Below, in pieces: positions 24,981-34,092 of a stretch of DNA of 59,976 nucleotides. The position numbers were made by a program, and so were the translations under genes. Numbering within the stretch: position 1 is the first letter of the stretch; the number at the start of each line of letters is the position of its first letter. Source of the stretch: DATBSK01 sp964532485 (lineage in GTDB: Bacteria > Actinomycetota > Acidimicrobiia > IMCC26256 > PALSA-555); contig CAZHKE010000018.1 in assembly GCA_964532485.1 (NCBI GenBank), positions 1-59,976 on the forward strand, read 5' to 3'. The notes beneath the pieces were generated by a model, which saw only the letters and a program-made list of their open reading frames with translations, searched no databases and was not told where the DNA came from.

Positions 24981-25501
24981 TGCATCGCCTCGCCGCCACC
25001 CTCGTCCTGACGATCATCGGGGCCGTCGTGGGCTCGTTGACGCTCGTCGGTCCGTTGGCCGGCACCGCGCACGCCAAGGTGTGCGGGACGCTCACCAAGA
25101 AGGAGGCGTCGCGGATCGTCGGCTTCAAGGTCGTCGAGACCGAGGAGCTCTCGGAGCCGTCGACCGACACCGAGGGCTGCGCCTACATCACGAAGAAGTT
25201 CTGGACGAAGCGACTGAAGAGACTCGACGCGCCGTTGAAGCTTCAGATCACGATCCAGCCGCTCAGCGACGACACCGCGGCAGCACTCGACCAGCTGGAG
25301 GCCGACGAGGACGCCGAGACGGTCACCGACCTCGGCGACCGCGCCTTCTACACCGACTTCAACAAGCTCGTGGCAGTCTCGGACGACAAGGTCTTCCAGA
25401 GCGACATCACGAACATCCAGTGGGAGGACGAGGAGCTCCAGATCTACGTCAAGGACCCGGAGCTCGAGGCGATGCGTCGGCTGATCGACGACGCCGGCTG
25501 A
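24977..25501 (+). CDS. Exported protein of unknown function
   Basis: A 174-residue protein with a signal peptide (RLAATLVLTIIGAVVGSLTL, probable cut after AHA about residue 32) and no lipobox. The mature part starts KVCGTLTKKEASRIVGFKVVE and has one further Cys in TEGCAYITKK, a probable disulphide. This Cys...Cys layout and length recall DUF3558-type proteins and the protein at 5087-5575. Start is ATG 24977 or 24980, overlapping the oxidoreductase stop. No function recognised. Confidence 0.7.
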   Translation: MMHRLAATLVLTIIGAVVGSLTLVGPLAGTAHAKVCGTLTKKEASRIVGFKVVETEELSEPSTDTEGCAYITKKFWTKRLKRLDAPLKLQITIQPLSDDTAAALDQLEADEDAETVTDLGDRAFYTDFNKLVAVSDDKVFQSDITNIQWEDEELQIYVKDPELEAMRRLIDDAG

Positions 25502-25538
25502 GCCGAGCCGGCCAGACCAGGGAGAAGGTTCGCACTCG

Positions 25539-25778
25539 ATGGGCTCATCAGGGATGAAGAAGTCCCGCAAGGGCGGGAAGCGTCAGCACCTCGACAAGGT
25601 CGGCACGCATCATGGCAACAGCCTCGAGGAGGCGCGTCATGAGCAGGAGCTCGAGCGCTCCGCGATCGCCGACACGATGGGACTCGGGAACGCGCCGGGC
25701 TGGGCGAAGTGGGGATGCCTCCTGATCGGCGCCATCATCATGATCGCCGGCGTCGTCACCCTCGTCTCCCTCGACTGA
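25539..25778 (+). CDS. Small single-pass membrane protein
   Basis: A 79-residue protein: a basic N-terminus (MGSSGMKKSRKGGKRQHLDK), a charged helical middle (EEARHEQELERSAIADTMG) and one C-terminal membrane segment at about 57-77 (WGCLLIGAIIMIAGVVTLVSL). AGGGAGAAGG lies 12-15 nt before ATG 25539. Of the size of small DUF proteins common in actinobacteria, but not identified further. Probably co-transcribed with the exported protein 37 bp upstream. Confidence 0.7.
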   Translation: MGSSGMKKSRKGGKRQHLDKVGTHHGNSLEEARHEQELERSAIADTMGLGNAPGWAKWGCLLIGAIIMIAGVVTLVSLD

Positions 25779-25809
25779 CCTCTGGCGACTGACACCTCCG
25801 GCGACTGAC
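25772..25809. repeat. Three spaced CGACTGAC repeats over a stop codon
   Basis: CGACTGAC occurs at 25772-25779, 25786-25793 and 25802-25809, between two convergent genes. The first copy contains the TGA stop of the small membrane protein gene. Confidence 0.6.
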
Positions 25810-25818
25810 GACCGAGGG

Positions 25819-26973
<1,155 letters not shown>

Positions 26974-26980
26974 GGTCACC

Positions 26981-27541
26981 TCATCTCCGGTTCTGTCCGG
27001 GTGCCTCAGCGCGCTCGATGAGCTCGTTGAGTGGGTACGTCGGGTCGGTGTACGCACGAGTCTGGGCCACGCCGAGGACCGGAGGCGACTCGCCCTCGTC
27101 CGCAGTCGGGTCGAACAGGCCGAGCTGGACGAGCAGCGACGCCTGGTCCCAGTAGATGCGCTCCGATGCGATCAGACCGTCGCGAAACGTGATCACCGCG
27201 ACGTGAGGGAGCTCGAACCGCCGCCCGGTGGGCTCGACGCCCGGCAACCAGAAGGGCATCGGCCGATCGTGCGTCCCGCGCACGAGCAGCTCGTCGACGA
27301 CGCAGGTGTCACCCACAGTGCGCGACACGGGTGCGACATCGGTGTCGTCGGGCCACGACGGGATGAACACCTCGGCGTAGAACCGCCGGAGCTCGGCCTT
27401 GCCCCGGGCGCCGGTGGCGACCGGGACGTGGAGCAGGGACGCGTCGTCGCACATCGTCGCCACCGCCGCGTCGGCGTCCTTCTGCTCGAACTCGGCGGCG
27501 ACGTGCGCGTCCCACACCCGCTCCAGGTCGCCCATGCTCAC
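26981..27541 (-). CDS. SnoaL/NTF2-like protein
   Basis: A 186-residue alpha+beta-barrel protein of the ester-cyclase/SnoaL type: helix VWDAHVAAEFEQKDADAAVATMCDDASLLHVP, then strands ending FELPHVAVITFRDGLIASERIYWDQASLLVQLGLFDP, very typical of this fold. It might be an isomerase or hydratase, but the family gives no firm function. GTG 27541 overlaps the upstream FadE stop as GTGA; ATG 27535 is an alternative. It sits between the fadE genes and fadA6, so a role in the same route is likely. Confidence 0.8.
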   Translation of the reverse strand: MSMGDLERVWDAHVAAEFEQKDADAAVATMCDDASLLHVPVATGARGKAELRRFYAEVFIPSWPDDTDVAPVSRTVGDTCVVDELLVRGTHDRPMPFWLPGVEPTGRRFELPHVAVITFRDGLIASERIYWDQASLLVQLGLFDPTADEGESPPVLGVAQTRAYTDPTYPLNELIERAEAPGQNRR

Positions 27542-28503
27542 AGGATCGCGCGCCCGACACGGTCTCGGTGCCAATCGGCGTCGCCCCACGCTGCGGCGAG
27601 CACCCAGGCTCGCTTCAAGAACAGGTGGAGGTCGTACTCGAACGAGTACCCGATCGCCCCGTGGCACTGCAGGGCCACACGACCGGCGAGCGTCGCCGCG
27701 TCCGAGGCAGTGGCCTTCGCCATCGACACGTGCACGGCGGTGTCGGGATCACCGCTGTCGATCGACCAGGCGGCGCGGTACACGAGAGGCCGAGCGAACT
27801 CGAGGGCGAGACGCGCATCGGCGAGATGGTGCTTGACGGCCTGGAAGGATCCGATGGGGACGCCGAACTGCCTGCGCTCCGTCGCGTGCTCGACCGTCAG
27901 GTCGACCATCCGGCGCGAGAGCCCGACGAGCTGCGCTGCCGTGCCGAGCGCGCCCCGGTCGAACGCGTGCTCGAGATCGTCACCGGTCCCGACGGTCGAC
28001 GCGTCGCCGGTGAGCGTCAGGCGCGCGAGGTGGCGAGCGCCGTCGACCGACTCGCAGGGCTCGAGCGTGACGTCGCCGCGTCCGGCGAGACGGATTCGCC
28101 CGTCCTCGAACAAGAGGAAGTGGTCGGCGCGATCGGCGTACGGCATGACGGTGTCGTGTTGGAAGGGCGCCGTCACGGTCTCCGTGCCGTCGAGCGCGCG
28201 CCCGGGATCGACGAGCAGGCCCATGGCGACCGCCGCGTGCTCGACCACCGGCTCCGGGAGCGCGGCGACGCCCGTCTCCTCGAGGAGGAGCACGAGGTGG
28301 GCCATGCCGAGCGCGAGGCCGCCGACGTCCTCGGACGCCATGGCCCCGAGCACCCCCATCTCGCCGAGCGCGCTCCAGGCTGCGCCCAGGCGACCGTCGT
28401 GGCCCCATGCATCGCGGACGACCGACGCCGGGCACTCCTTCGCGAGGAGGTCGCGGACCGCGTCGCGGAACGCGAGGTGGTCGTCGGTGAACGCGAATCG
28501 CAC
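27538..28503 (-). CDS. Acyl-CoA dehydrogenase, short subunit (FadE32-like)
   Basis: A 321-residue acyl-CoA dehydrogenase homologue, about 60 residues shorter than usual, with the N-terminal helical domain, a reduced middle domain and the C-terminal helix ATERRQFGVPIGSFQAVKHHLAD and CHGAIGYSFEYDLHLFLKRAW. In mycobacterial steroid catabolism such short FadE proteins pair with a full-length FadE to form alpha2beta2 enzymes; FadE32 has this length. The full-length partner is encoded 7 bp upstream. Together they would oxidise the methyl-oxo-diacid-CoA formed late in the pathway; the exact substrate is inference. Confidence 0.8.
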   Translation of the reverse strand: MRFAFTDDHLAFRDAVRDLLAKECPASVVRDAWGHDGRLGAAWSALGEMGVLGAMASEDVGGLALGMAHLVLLLEETGVAALPEPVVEHAAVAMGLLVDPGRALDGTETVTAPFQHDTVMPYADRADHFLLFEDGRIRLAGRGDVTLEPCESVDGARHLARLTLTGDASTVGTGDDLEHAFDRGALGTAAQLVGLSRRMVDLTVEHATERRQFGVPIGSFQAVKHHLADARLALEFARPLVYRAAWSIDSGDPDTAVHVSMAKATASDAATLAGRVALQCHGAIGYSFEYDLHLFLKRAWVLAAAWGDADWHRDRVGRAIL

Positions 28504-28510
28504 GACGGCC

Positions 28511-29650
28511 CTACCTGCGCGGAAGCCCGAGCACGCGCTCGGCGATGACGTTGCGTTGGATCTCGTTGGTCCCGGCGTAGATCGGCCCCGAGAGCGCGAA
28601 CTCGTAGCCCTTCATCCAGCCGGTGTCGTCGCGCTCGGCGTCGGCACCGAGCAACGCGAGCGCCGTCTCGTGGATCCGCACGTCGAGCTCCGACCAGAAC
28701 ACCTTCGTGAGGCTGGACTCCGCGCCCATCTCCTCGCCGCCGGTCATGCGAGTCACGGTCAAGAAGGTCTGCCAGCGGTACGCGTCGGCATCGATGTAGG
28801 CGCGGACGACCTCGTCGCGGCGCCTCGGGTCGGCGTCTGCACCGCGGTCGCGCCACAGGTCGACCAGGCGCGACGCCGCTGCCATGAACCGTCCCGGGCT
28901 GCGGAGCGTGAGCCCGCGCTCGGCGCCCGTGGTGGCCATCGCGACGCTCCACCCCTGGTGGACCTCACCGAGGACGTCGCTGTCGGGAACGAACACCTCG
29001 TCGAGGAAGACCTCGGCGAACCCCTCGTCGCCGTCGAGCCGACCGAAGCCGCGCACGGTGACCCCCGGCGCGTCGAGGGGCACGAGGAAGTACGTGAGGC
29101 CGCGGTGACGCTCGGCGTCCGGGTCGGAGCGGAACAGCCCGAACAGGTGCGTGCAGAAGGCGCCGCGGGTCGTCCAGGTCTTCTGGCCCGAGAGCCGCCA
29201 GCCGCCCGCGGCCTGGTCGCGAGCGGCACGCGACTGGATCCCGGCGAGATCGCTTCCCGCGTTCGGCTCCGACCAGCCCTGGCACCACAGGTCTTCCGCG
29301 GATGCCATGCGCGGCAGGATCCGGTCCTGCTGCTCCTTCGTGCCGAACGCGAACACGGTCGGGGCCAGGAGGAAGATCCCGTTCTGCGTGACCCGCTGCG
29401 GGCCACCGGCGCGGTAGTACTCCTCCTCGAAGATCAGCCACTCCATCGCCGATGCGCCGCGTCCCCCGTACTCGTCGGGCCACGAGACGACGGCCCACCG
29501 CGCGTCGAACAGCGCCCGCTCCCACTCGAGGTGCCGCGCGAAGCCCTCGCGCGTGTCGCCCGACGGCAGGCCGCGCGGCACGTTCGCTTCGAGCCAGGTG
29601 CGGCACTCCTCGCGGAAGCGCTGCTCCGAGTCGGTGAACGTCAGGTCCAC
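28511..29650 (-). CDS. Acyl-CoA dehydrogenase, full-length subunit (FadE31-like)
   Basis: A 379-residue FadE: MDLTFTDSEQRFREECRTWL start, QGWSEPNAGSDLAGI flavin loop, GQKTWTT, DVFVPDSDVLGEV-type segment and the C-terminal GPIYAGTNEIQRNVIAERVLGLPR. From memory it matches Rv3562 (FadE31) in FEEEY.RAG, LFRSDPDAERHRGLTYF and MGAESSLTKVFWSELDV. Paired with the short FadE just downstream. GTG 29650 follows a TACGTT hexamer by 6 nt, so this begins its own, apparently leaderless, transcription unit; the frame opening at 29845 would run through an inverted repeat. Confidence 0.85.
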   Translation of the reverse strand: MDLTFTDSEQRFREECRTWLEANVPRGLPSGDTREGFARHLEWERALFDARWAVVSWPDEYGGRGASAMEWLIFEEEYYRAGGPQRVTQNGIFLLAPTVFAFGTKEQQDRILPRMASAEDLWCQGWSEPNAGSDLAGIQSRAARDQAAGGWRLSGQKTWTTRGAFCTHLFGLFRSDPDAERHRGLTYFLVPLDAPGVTVRGFGRLDGDEGFAEVFLDEVFVPDSDVLGEVHQGWSVAMATTGAERGLTLRSPGRFMAAASRLVDLWRDRGADADPRRRDEVVRAYIDADAYRWQTFLTVTRMTGGEEMGAESSLTKVFWSELDVRIHETALALLGADAERDDTGWMKGYEFALSGPIYAGTNEIQRNVIAERVLGLPRR

Positions 29651-29656
29651 GGACCG

Positions 29657-29662
29657 AACGTA
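29657..29662 (-). promoter_or_regulatory. -10 hexamer TACGTT before the fadE31/fadE32/fadA6 unit
   Basis: TACGTT on the minus strand followed by 6 nt and GTG 29650, no ribosome binding site. Marks a separate start of transcription inside the long minus-strand catabolic run. Confidence 0.55.
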
Positions 29663-29677
29663 ACCGCCCCGTCGGCT

Positions 29678-29722
29678 ATTCGGCACGTTGAACCCCACAA
29701 TGTCGTGTTCAACGTGCCCAAT
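29678..29722. promoter_or_regulatory. 16-bp inverted repeat upstream of fadE31
   Basis: Arms 29678-29693 (ATTCGGCACGTTGAAC) and 29707-29722 (GTTCAACGTGCCCAAT) match at 15 of 16 positions around a 13-nt spacer. Relative to the presumed start at 29650 the element spans about -28 to -72, i.e. from the -35 region upstream. No T-run follows on either strand, so an operator is likelier than a terminator. Confidence 0.65.
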
Positions 29723-29739
29723 TCCCGAGCAGCGCAGGC

Positions 29740-30135
29740 TCAGTCGCCGCGGGCGGCCCTTCCGAGCGCGACCGGGTCCTCGTAGCACTCGCGCCACCAC
29801 GCGATGCGCCCGTCCACGATGCCGCACACGCTCATGCCCCGCCACGTGACGGGCGCGCCGTCGGAGCGGCGCTCCACCGAGATCGTCCAGTCGGCCATCA
29901 CGACGTCGCCGTCGCCGACCGCCAGGTGGTGGAACTCGAACGAGATCGGGCGCGCCCAGTCGAACGAGCGGCGCGCCATCGACTCGTACTCCGCGTGCCC
30001 GCGCACGGTGCGACCGGGCACCTCGAGCACGATGTCGTCGGCGAAGCAGCCGACGTACGCGTCCACGTCCTCGGCGAGCCAGGCCGCGCGCCGGCGGTCG
30101 AAGAGGCGTCGCGCCTCGTCGAGCGTGACCGTCAC
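29740..30135 (-). CDS. NTF2-like / SnoaL-like small protein
   Basis: A 131-residue protein of the nuclear transport factor 2 superfamily: FDRRRAAWLAEDVDAYVGCFADDIVLEVPG, then a strand-rich half with DWTISVERRSDGAPVTWRGMSVCGIVDGRIAWWRECYEDPVAL. Such proteins act as isomerases, cyclases or hydratases; which one cannot be read off. GTG 30135 has AAGGAG 5 nt before it. It is the last gene of the ipd run, 10 bp after the serine hydrolase stop. Confidence 0.8.
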   Translation of the reverse strand: MTVTLDEARRLFDRRRAAWLAEDVDAYVGCFADDIVLEVPGRTVRGHAEYESMARRSFDWARPISFEFHHLAVGDGDVVMADWTISVERRSDGAPVTWRGMSVCGIVDGRIAWWRECYEDPVALGRAARGD

Positions 30136-30145
30136 GGTCGCTCCT

Positions 30146-31321
30146 TCACGCTGCGTCGACCGCCGTGTACGTCGCCGAGACCAGGCCCGCTGAGCGGGGG
30201 TCGGGCTCGGTCACCGAGAACTGCATCTGGTTCATCACATAGGCGAACGCCAGCTCTCGATCCGGGTCGGCGAACGCGAGCGATCCGCCCGCGCCCGAGT
30301 GACCGAACGACCGCGGGCCCGGATCGCTGCCCAGCGTCGGCGGCAAGGAGAAGCCCAGCCCGAAGTGCAGCGGCTGCCCGATGACGACGTCGGTCCCGGT
30401 CGAGCGCGGCGCGGTCGCACGCTGGACGGTCTCGGGCGACAGGAGCCGGATGCCGTCGATCTCGCCGATGCACGCCGCGTACATGCGCGCCAGCGAGCGG
30501 GCGTCGCCGTGCCCGTTCGACGACGGCATCTGGGCGACGCGCAGGACGCGCGAGTTCCATCGATCGTCGTACGCGAACAGCTGCGACGGACCACTCATCA
30601 CGCGTCCGAGCAGCGTCGACTGGTCACTGAGGAACGCGGCCGCGATCCGCTCGAGCTCGGGATCGTCGTGCACGGCCGGGTAGAGCCGCGCGACCCGGTC
30701 GTCCTCCGCTTCGGGAACACCGATCATGAAGTCGAGGCCCAAGGGGTCAGCGATCTCGGCCGCGACGTACTCGCCCGGCATCTTTCCGGTGACCCGCCGG
30801 ATCAGCTCACCGACGATCCAGCCGTAGGTGCGCGCGTGGTACCCGTGCGCACTGCCCGGGTCCCAGTTGGGCTCCTGCGCCGCGATCGCGTCGATCACCG
30901 GATCCCACGCCGCGATGTCATCGAGGGTGAGATCGGAGACGTCGAGCGCCGCGAGACCGGCGCGGTGCGACAGCACCCACCCGACGAGGATCGCGCCCTT
31001 GCCCTTGGCCGCGAACTCGGGCCAGTACTCGGCGACCGGCGCATCCGGGTCGAGCAGCCCTCGCTCGATCAGCTGGTTCGCCGCGACCGCGGTCACGCCC
31101 TTGGTCGACGAGAAGACGATGACGATGGTGTCGCGCGCCCACGGGCGTGCCGTGGCGCGATCGGCGTCGCCCGCCCACACGTCGACGACCGGCGCGCCGC
31201 CGACGTGGACGCAGCAGGCTGCGCCGACGTCACCGTGCTCGGTGAAGTTCCGCAGGAAGGCCTCGGCGACGCGCTCGTACCCGGGCGCGATCGTGCCGCG
31301 GAGCTCGGGTGTGCCGTTCAC
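30146..31321 (-). CDS. Beta-lactamase-fold serine hydrolase/esterase
   Basis: A 391-residue member of the class-C beta-lactamase / family VIII esterase group. The nucleophile motif is SSTK (SxxK) in IVIVFSSTKGVTAVA; the Tyr motif is in HGYHARTYGWI; the third conserved element is FGHSGAGGS (HxG type). No signal peptide, so a cytoplasmic esterase rather than a beta-lactamase. GTG 31321 overlaps the ipdC stop by 4 nt. Might cleave an ester or lactone intermediate of the neighbouring catabolic route; that is inference. Confidence 0.88.
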   Translation of the reverse strand: MNGTPELRGTIAPGYERVAEAFLRNFTEHGDVGAACCVHVGGAPVVDVWAGDADRATARPWARDTIVIVFSSTKGVTAVAANQLIERGLLDPDAPVAEYWPEFAAKGKGAILVGWVLSHRAGLAALDVSDLTLDDIAAWDPVIDAIAAQEPNWDPGSAHGYHARTYGWIVGELIRRVTGKMPGEYVAAEIADPLGLDFMIGVPEAEDDRVARLYPAVHDDPELERIAAAFLSDQSTLLGRVMSGPSQLFAYDDRWNSRVLRVAQMPSSNGHGDARSLARMYAACIGEIDGIRLLSPETVQRATAPRSTGTDVVIGQPLHFGLGFSLPPTLGSDPGPRSFGHSGAGGSLAFADPDRELAFAYVMNQMQFSVTEPDPRSAGLVSATYTAVDAA

Positions 31322-32376
31322 GTGCCCAGCCGCTTCAGGACCAGCTCGGCCTCGTCCATGATCCGGTCGAGGAGCTCGGCCACGGTCGGGAGGTCGTCGA
31401 TGAGGCCGACGACCTGACCACTCGCCATCACCCCGAGGTCGGGTCGGCCGTCCACCATGGCCGCCTTCAGCAGCATCGGCGTGTTCGCGGCCATGATCAC
31501 CTGGCTCCAGGAGAGATCCTGGGACCTTCGCATCGCACGACCCTCCCGGAGCATGTCGCGCCACGAGATGCCCGAGATCCGCTTGAAGCGCATCGCGTTG
31601 CGGACCGCGCGCGGCAGGCTCGTCAGCGGGCCCGTCTCGTCGAGCCGCTCGGTGAAGTCGGTGCGCAGCACGCGATGCGGGACTCCGTCGACCTGCGTGG
31701 TGACGAGCGTGTCGGTGACGGCCTTGTCGAGATACACCTGCTTGACCGCGTCGCCGACCGCGCTGTCTCTCGTCAGCAGGAACCGCGTGCCCATCGCGAT
31801 CCCGGCCGCGCCGTACGCGAGCGCGGCGACGAGGCCGCGCCCGTCGAAGAAGCCCCCCGCTGCGATCACCGGGATGTCGACCGCGTCGACCACCTGTGGC
31901 AGCAAGAGGCTCGTCGGCACGGCCCCGGTGTGGCCGCCACCCTCTCCGCCCTGCACGAGAACCGCGTCGACGCCCCATGCCGCCACCTTCTCGGCGTGAC
32001 GGCGCGCGCCGATCGAGGGGATCACGACGACGCCCGAGTCCTTGAGTCGCTTGACGAGCGGTTCGCTCGGCGCCATCGCGAACGACGCCACGCGCACGTC
32101 CTCGCGAATGAGGACGTCGATCCGCGCCTCGGCATCGCGCGCGTCGGATCGCAGGTTCACCCCGAATGGCTTGTCGGTGCGCGTCTTGACGTCACGGATC
32201 GCGACGACGAGCTCGTCGTAGTCCATCGTGCTCGCGGCCATGATCCCGAGGCCGCCGGCGTTCGAAGTGGCGGCGGTGAGGTCCGGGCCGCTCACCCACC
32301 CCATGCCCGTCTGCACGATGGGGCGCTCGATGCCGCAGAGGTCGCACAACGCGGTGTGGAGCACGGCGTGCGTCAC
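31318..32376 (-). CDS. ipdC: IpdC, flavin-dependent reductase/dehydrogenase of steroid C/D-ring degradation
   Basis: A 352-residue TIM-barrel protein of the nitronate monooxygenase/2-nitropropane dioxygenase fold. It retains nearly word for word the mycobacterial Rv3553 stretches (memory comparison): VQTGMGWVSG, NAGGLGIMA, TDKPFGVN, VVIPSIGA..HA.KVAAWG, VQGGEGGGHTG, IPVIAAGGFFDGRGL, GTRFLLT and the C-terminal SWSQV.MAANTPMLLKA. IpdC introduces the double bond into the HIC-CoA intermediate before ring opening by EchA20. Translationally coupled: GTG 32376 overlaps the ipdB stop, and its stop overlaps the hydrolase start. Confidence 0.92.
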   Translation of the reverse strand: MTHAVLHTALCDLCGIERPIVQTGMGWVSGPDLTAATSNAGGLGIMAASTMDYDELVVAIRDVKTRTDKPFGVNLRSDARDAEARIDVLIREDVRVASFAMAPSEPLVKRLKDSGVVVIPSIGARRHAEKVAAWGVDAVLVQGGEGGGHTGAVPTSLLLPQVVDAVDIPVIAAGGFFDGRGLVAALAYGAAGIAMGTRFLLTRDSAVGDAVKQVYLDKAVTDTLVTTQVDGVPHRVLRTDFTERLDETGPLTSLPRAVRNAMRFKRISGISWRDMLREGRAMRRSQDLSWSQVIMAANTPMLLKAAMVDGRPDLGVMASGQVVGLIDDLPTVAELLDRIMDEAELVLKRLGT

Positions 32377-33134
32377 CCGCCGACCTCGGCGTCTCGCAGT
32401 CGGTGCGGGTCGAGCACCTCCTGGAGGATGCGCTGGTCGTCGTCGGTGGGAGCGCGCGTCTCCGGGACGTCGTCGGGGACAACGAGGTCGAAGCCGGTTG
32501 CCTCGCGCGCGGCGTCGATCGTGACACCGGGGTGCAGTGAGCGGACGCGCATCGAGTGGTCGGGCGTCTCGAAGTCGAACACGCCCAGGTTCGAGATCAC
32601 GCATCGGATCTCGTGGTGCTCCGTGGCCGCCGGGCCGGCGGCCGCCGCTCGGTCGTAGCCCACGCCGGACACGCAGTCGACGGCTTCGACGAACACGCGC
32701 GGCGAGTGTTGCGGCACCCAGTAGCTCGTCGGGTCGTTCACGGTGTTTCCCGGCGCGCCCCGGACGCCAAGGAGCTGGGCCTTGGGCTTCTCCCAGGGTC
32801 CGATGCAGGCGATGTTCTGGTTGCCGAACCGGTCGACCTGGGTCGCGCCCATCATCACGTGCCGTCGGCCCGACCAGACGATGTCGAACATCTTGCCGAA
32901 CGGCAGCCAGGCCTCGACCACCTTCTCCACGTCGGCGGGCGCGCCGACCGGGATCGGCGCCCCGAGCTGCGACGCGTCGCCGTCGGTCGTCACGAGGTCG
33001 GGCTCGAACGTCAGCGCGGCGAGGCGCGCGCCGAGTGTCGGGATCACACCGATCGGGCTCGCGAGGATCTCGCCGTCGCCGCGCCAGGCCTCGGCGCAGG
33101 CGACCACGCAGACTTCGGCGAGCGTCGTGCTCAC
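32373..33134 (-). CDS. ipdB: IpdB, CoA-transferase-fold ring hydrolase, beta subunit
   Basis: A 253-residue class I CoA-transferase beta-type protein: ILASPIGVIPTLGARLA, DLVTTDGDASQLGAPIPVG, GATQVDRFGNQN and the C-terminal SLHPGVTIDAAREATGFDLV. In steroid catabolism IpdA and IpdB form a heteromer that uses the CoA-transferase fold for hydrolytic cleavage of the last ring (COCHEA-CoA) rather than CoA transfer. ATG 33134 overlaps the ipdA stop by 4 nt and ipdC overlaps its end, so ipdA-ipdB-ipdC is one coupled block as in M. tuberculosis. Confidence 0.9.
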   Translation of the reverse strand: MSTTLAEVCVVACAEAWRGDGEILASPIGVIPTLGARLAALTFEPDLVTTDGDASQLGAPIPVGAPADVEKVVEAWLPFGKMFDIVWSGRRHVMMGATQVDRFGNQNIACIGPWEKPKAQLLGVRGAPGNTVNDPTSYWVPQHSPRVFVEAVDCVSGVGYDRAAAAGPAATEHHEIRCVISNLGVFDFETPDHSMRVRSLHPGVTIDAAREATGFDLVVPDDVPETRAPTDDDQRILQEVLDPHRLRDAEVGG

Positions 33135-33991
33135 GAGGCACCGGCCAGTGAATGCTCGGCGAGCTTCCGGTAGTCGGTCTCGGGCACGTCGACGTACTTC
33201 GCGCGAAACGCCGTCCAGGCGTCGGGCGCCTTCGCCGACGCCGCGTACTCACGCTGCAGCACCTCGTCGCGGTCGTAGTCGGGCACGCAGTGGGTGAAGT
33301 GCGCGCCCAGCGGGGCCTCCACGACCCCATCCGTGAAGATCCGGCTCACGCGGATGGACTCGAGTGGCCCCTCGTCGACGAGACGACCCGGCTCGACGAC
33401 CCGTTCACACGAGACGAACGTGCGATCGGCGGCCATGGCGAAGAGATCGTCGAAGTACCAGTCGGGCCCGAGGTACTGCGCGTCGCCGCGGCTGTCGGCA
33501 CGGTTCGCGTGGAGCAGCGCGACATCGAGCCTCAGCGCCGGCATGGCGACGAGCTGCTCACCGCCGTAGGGCGAGGTCACGGTCCGCAGGTCGGGGTTCA
33601 CGTCGAGGATCGCAGAGCCGAGCCCGGCACGACACGGCAGGAACGAGACCCGCCAGGCGGCGGCCCGCAGGCCGAGCTGGAGCATGCCCTCGTCGAGCTC
33701 CATGGCCTCGACGGTGCCCTGCTGCCGAGCGACGCGAAAGTGCGGCTCGAGGGGGATCGAGTCGAGCGACACGAAGCCGTACACGATCCTGTGCGCCTGA
33801 CCGGTCGCGCACAGCATCCCGATGTCGGGCCCGCCGTAGGCCACGACCGTGAGGTCGCGCAGATCGCTGCGCAGGATCGCCCGGACGATCGACATGGGCT
33901 TGCGGCGCGACCCCCACCCACCGATGCCGATGGTCATCCCGTCGCGCAGCTCGGCGACGACGTCGTCCTCGGTGCACCGCTTGTCAGACAC
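33131..33991 (-). CDS. ipdA: IpdA, CoA-transferase-fold ring hydrolase, alpha subunit
   Basis: A 286-residue alpha-type CoA-transferase protein: DGMTIGIGGWGSRRKPMS at the N-terminus, LTVVAYGGPDIGMLCATGQ, and an EAMELDEGMLQLGLRAAAW segment (Glu 95, 98, 101) where the catalytic glutamate of IpdA is expected. Length agrees with Rv3551. It pairs with IpdB to hydrolyse the last carbocycle. GTG 33991 is used; there is no strong ribosome site. The gene is separated from echA20-DUF35-ltp by a flippase gene and may have its own promoter (TAGCCT at 34092-34087). Confidence 0.9.
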   Translation of the reverse strand: MSDKRCTEDDVVAELRDGMTIGIGGWGSRRKPMSIVRAILRSDLRDLTVVAYGGPDIGMLCATGQAHRIVYGFVSLDSIPLEPHFRVARQQGTVEAMELDEGMLQLGLRAAAWRVSFLPCRAGLGSAILDVNPDLRTVTSPYGGEQLVAMPALRLDVALLHANRADSRGDAQYLGPDWYFDDLFAMAADRTFVSCERVVEPGRLVDEGPLESIRVSRIFTDGVVEAPLGAHFTHCVPDYDRDEVLQREYAASAKAPDAWTAFRAKYVDVPETDYRKLAEHSLAGAS

Positions 33992-34092
33992 GCACGCTCA
34001 TGGCGCCGCGCGCCCGGCCGCTCGGACCCCGCTCTCTTCGCCGCAGGCTCCCCTGCGCGGACGTTCGCTTGTGCATGCGGGCGTGCAGGCTA
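33992..34092 (-). promoter_or_regulatory. Presumed promoter region of ipdABC
   Basis: About 100 bp between the flippase stop and ipdA. TAGCCT (34092-34087) is a TANNNT candidate overlapping the flippase stop codon and would give a leader of roughly 90 nt. No inverted repeat like those at 29.7 or 37.6 kb is seen. Weak evidence. Confidence 0.3.

Noticed and set aside
29678..29722. Inverted repeat as a rho-independent terminator
   Set aside because: No T-run on either strand and it sits right upstream of a promoter; operator preferred, though not proven.
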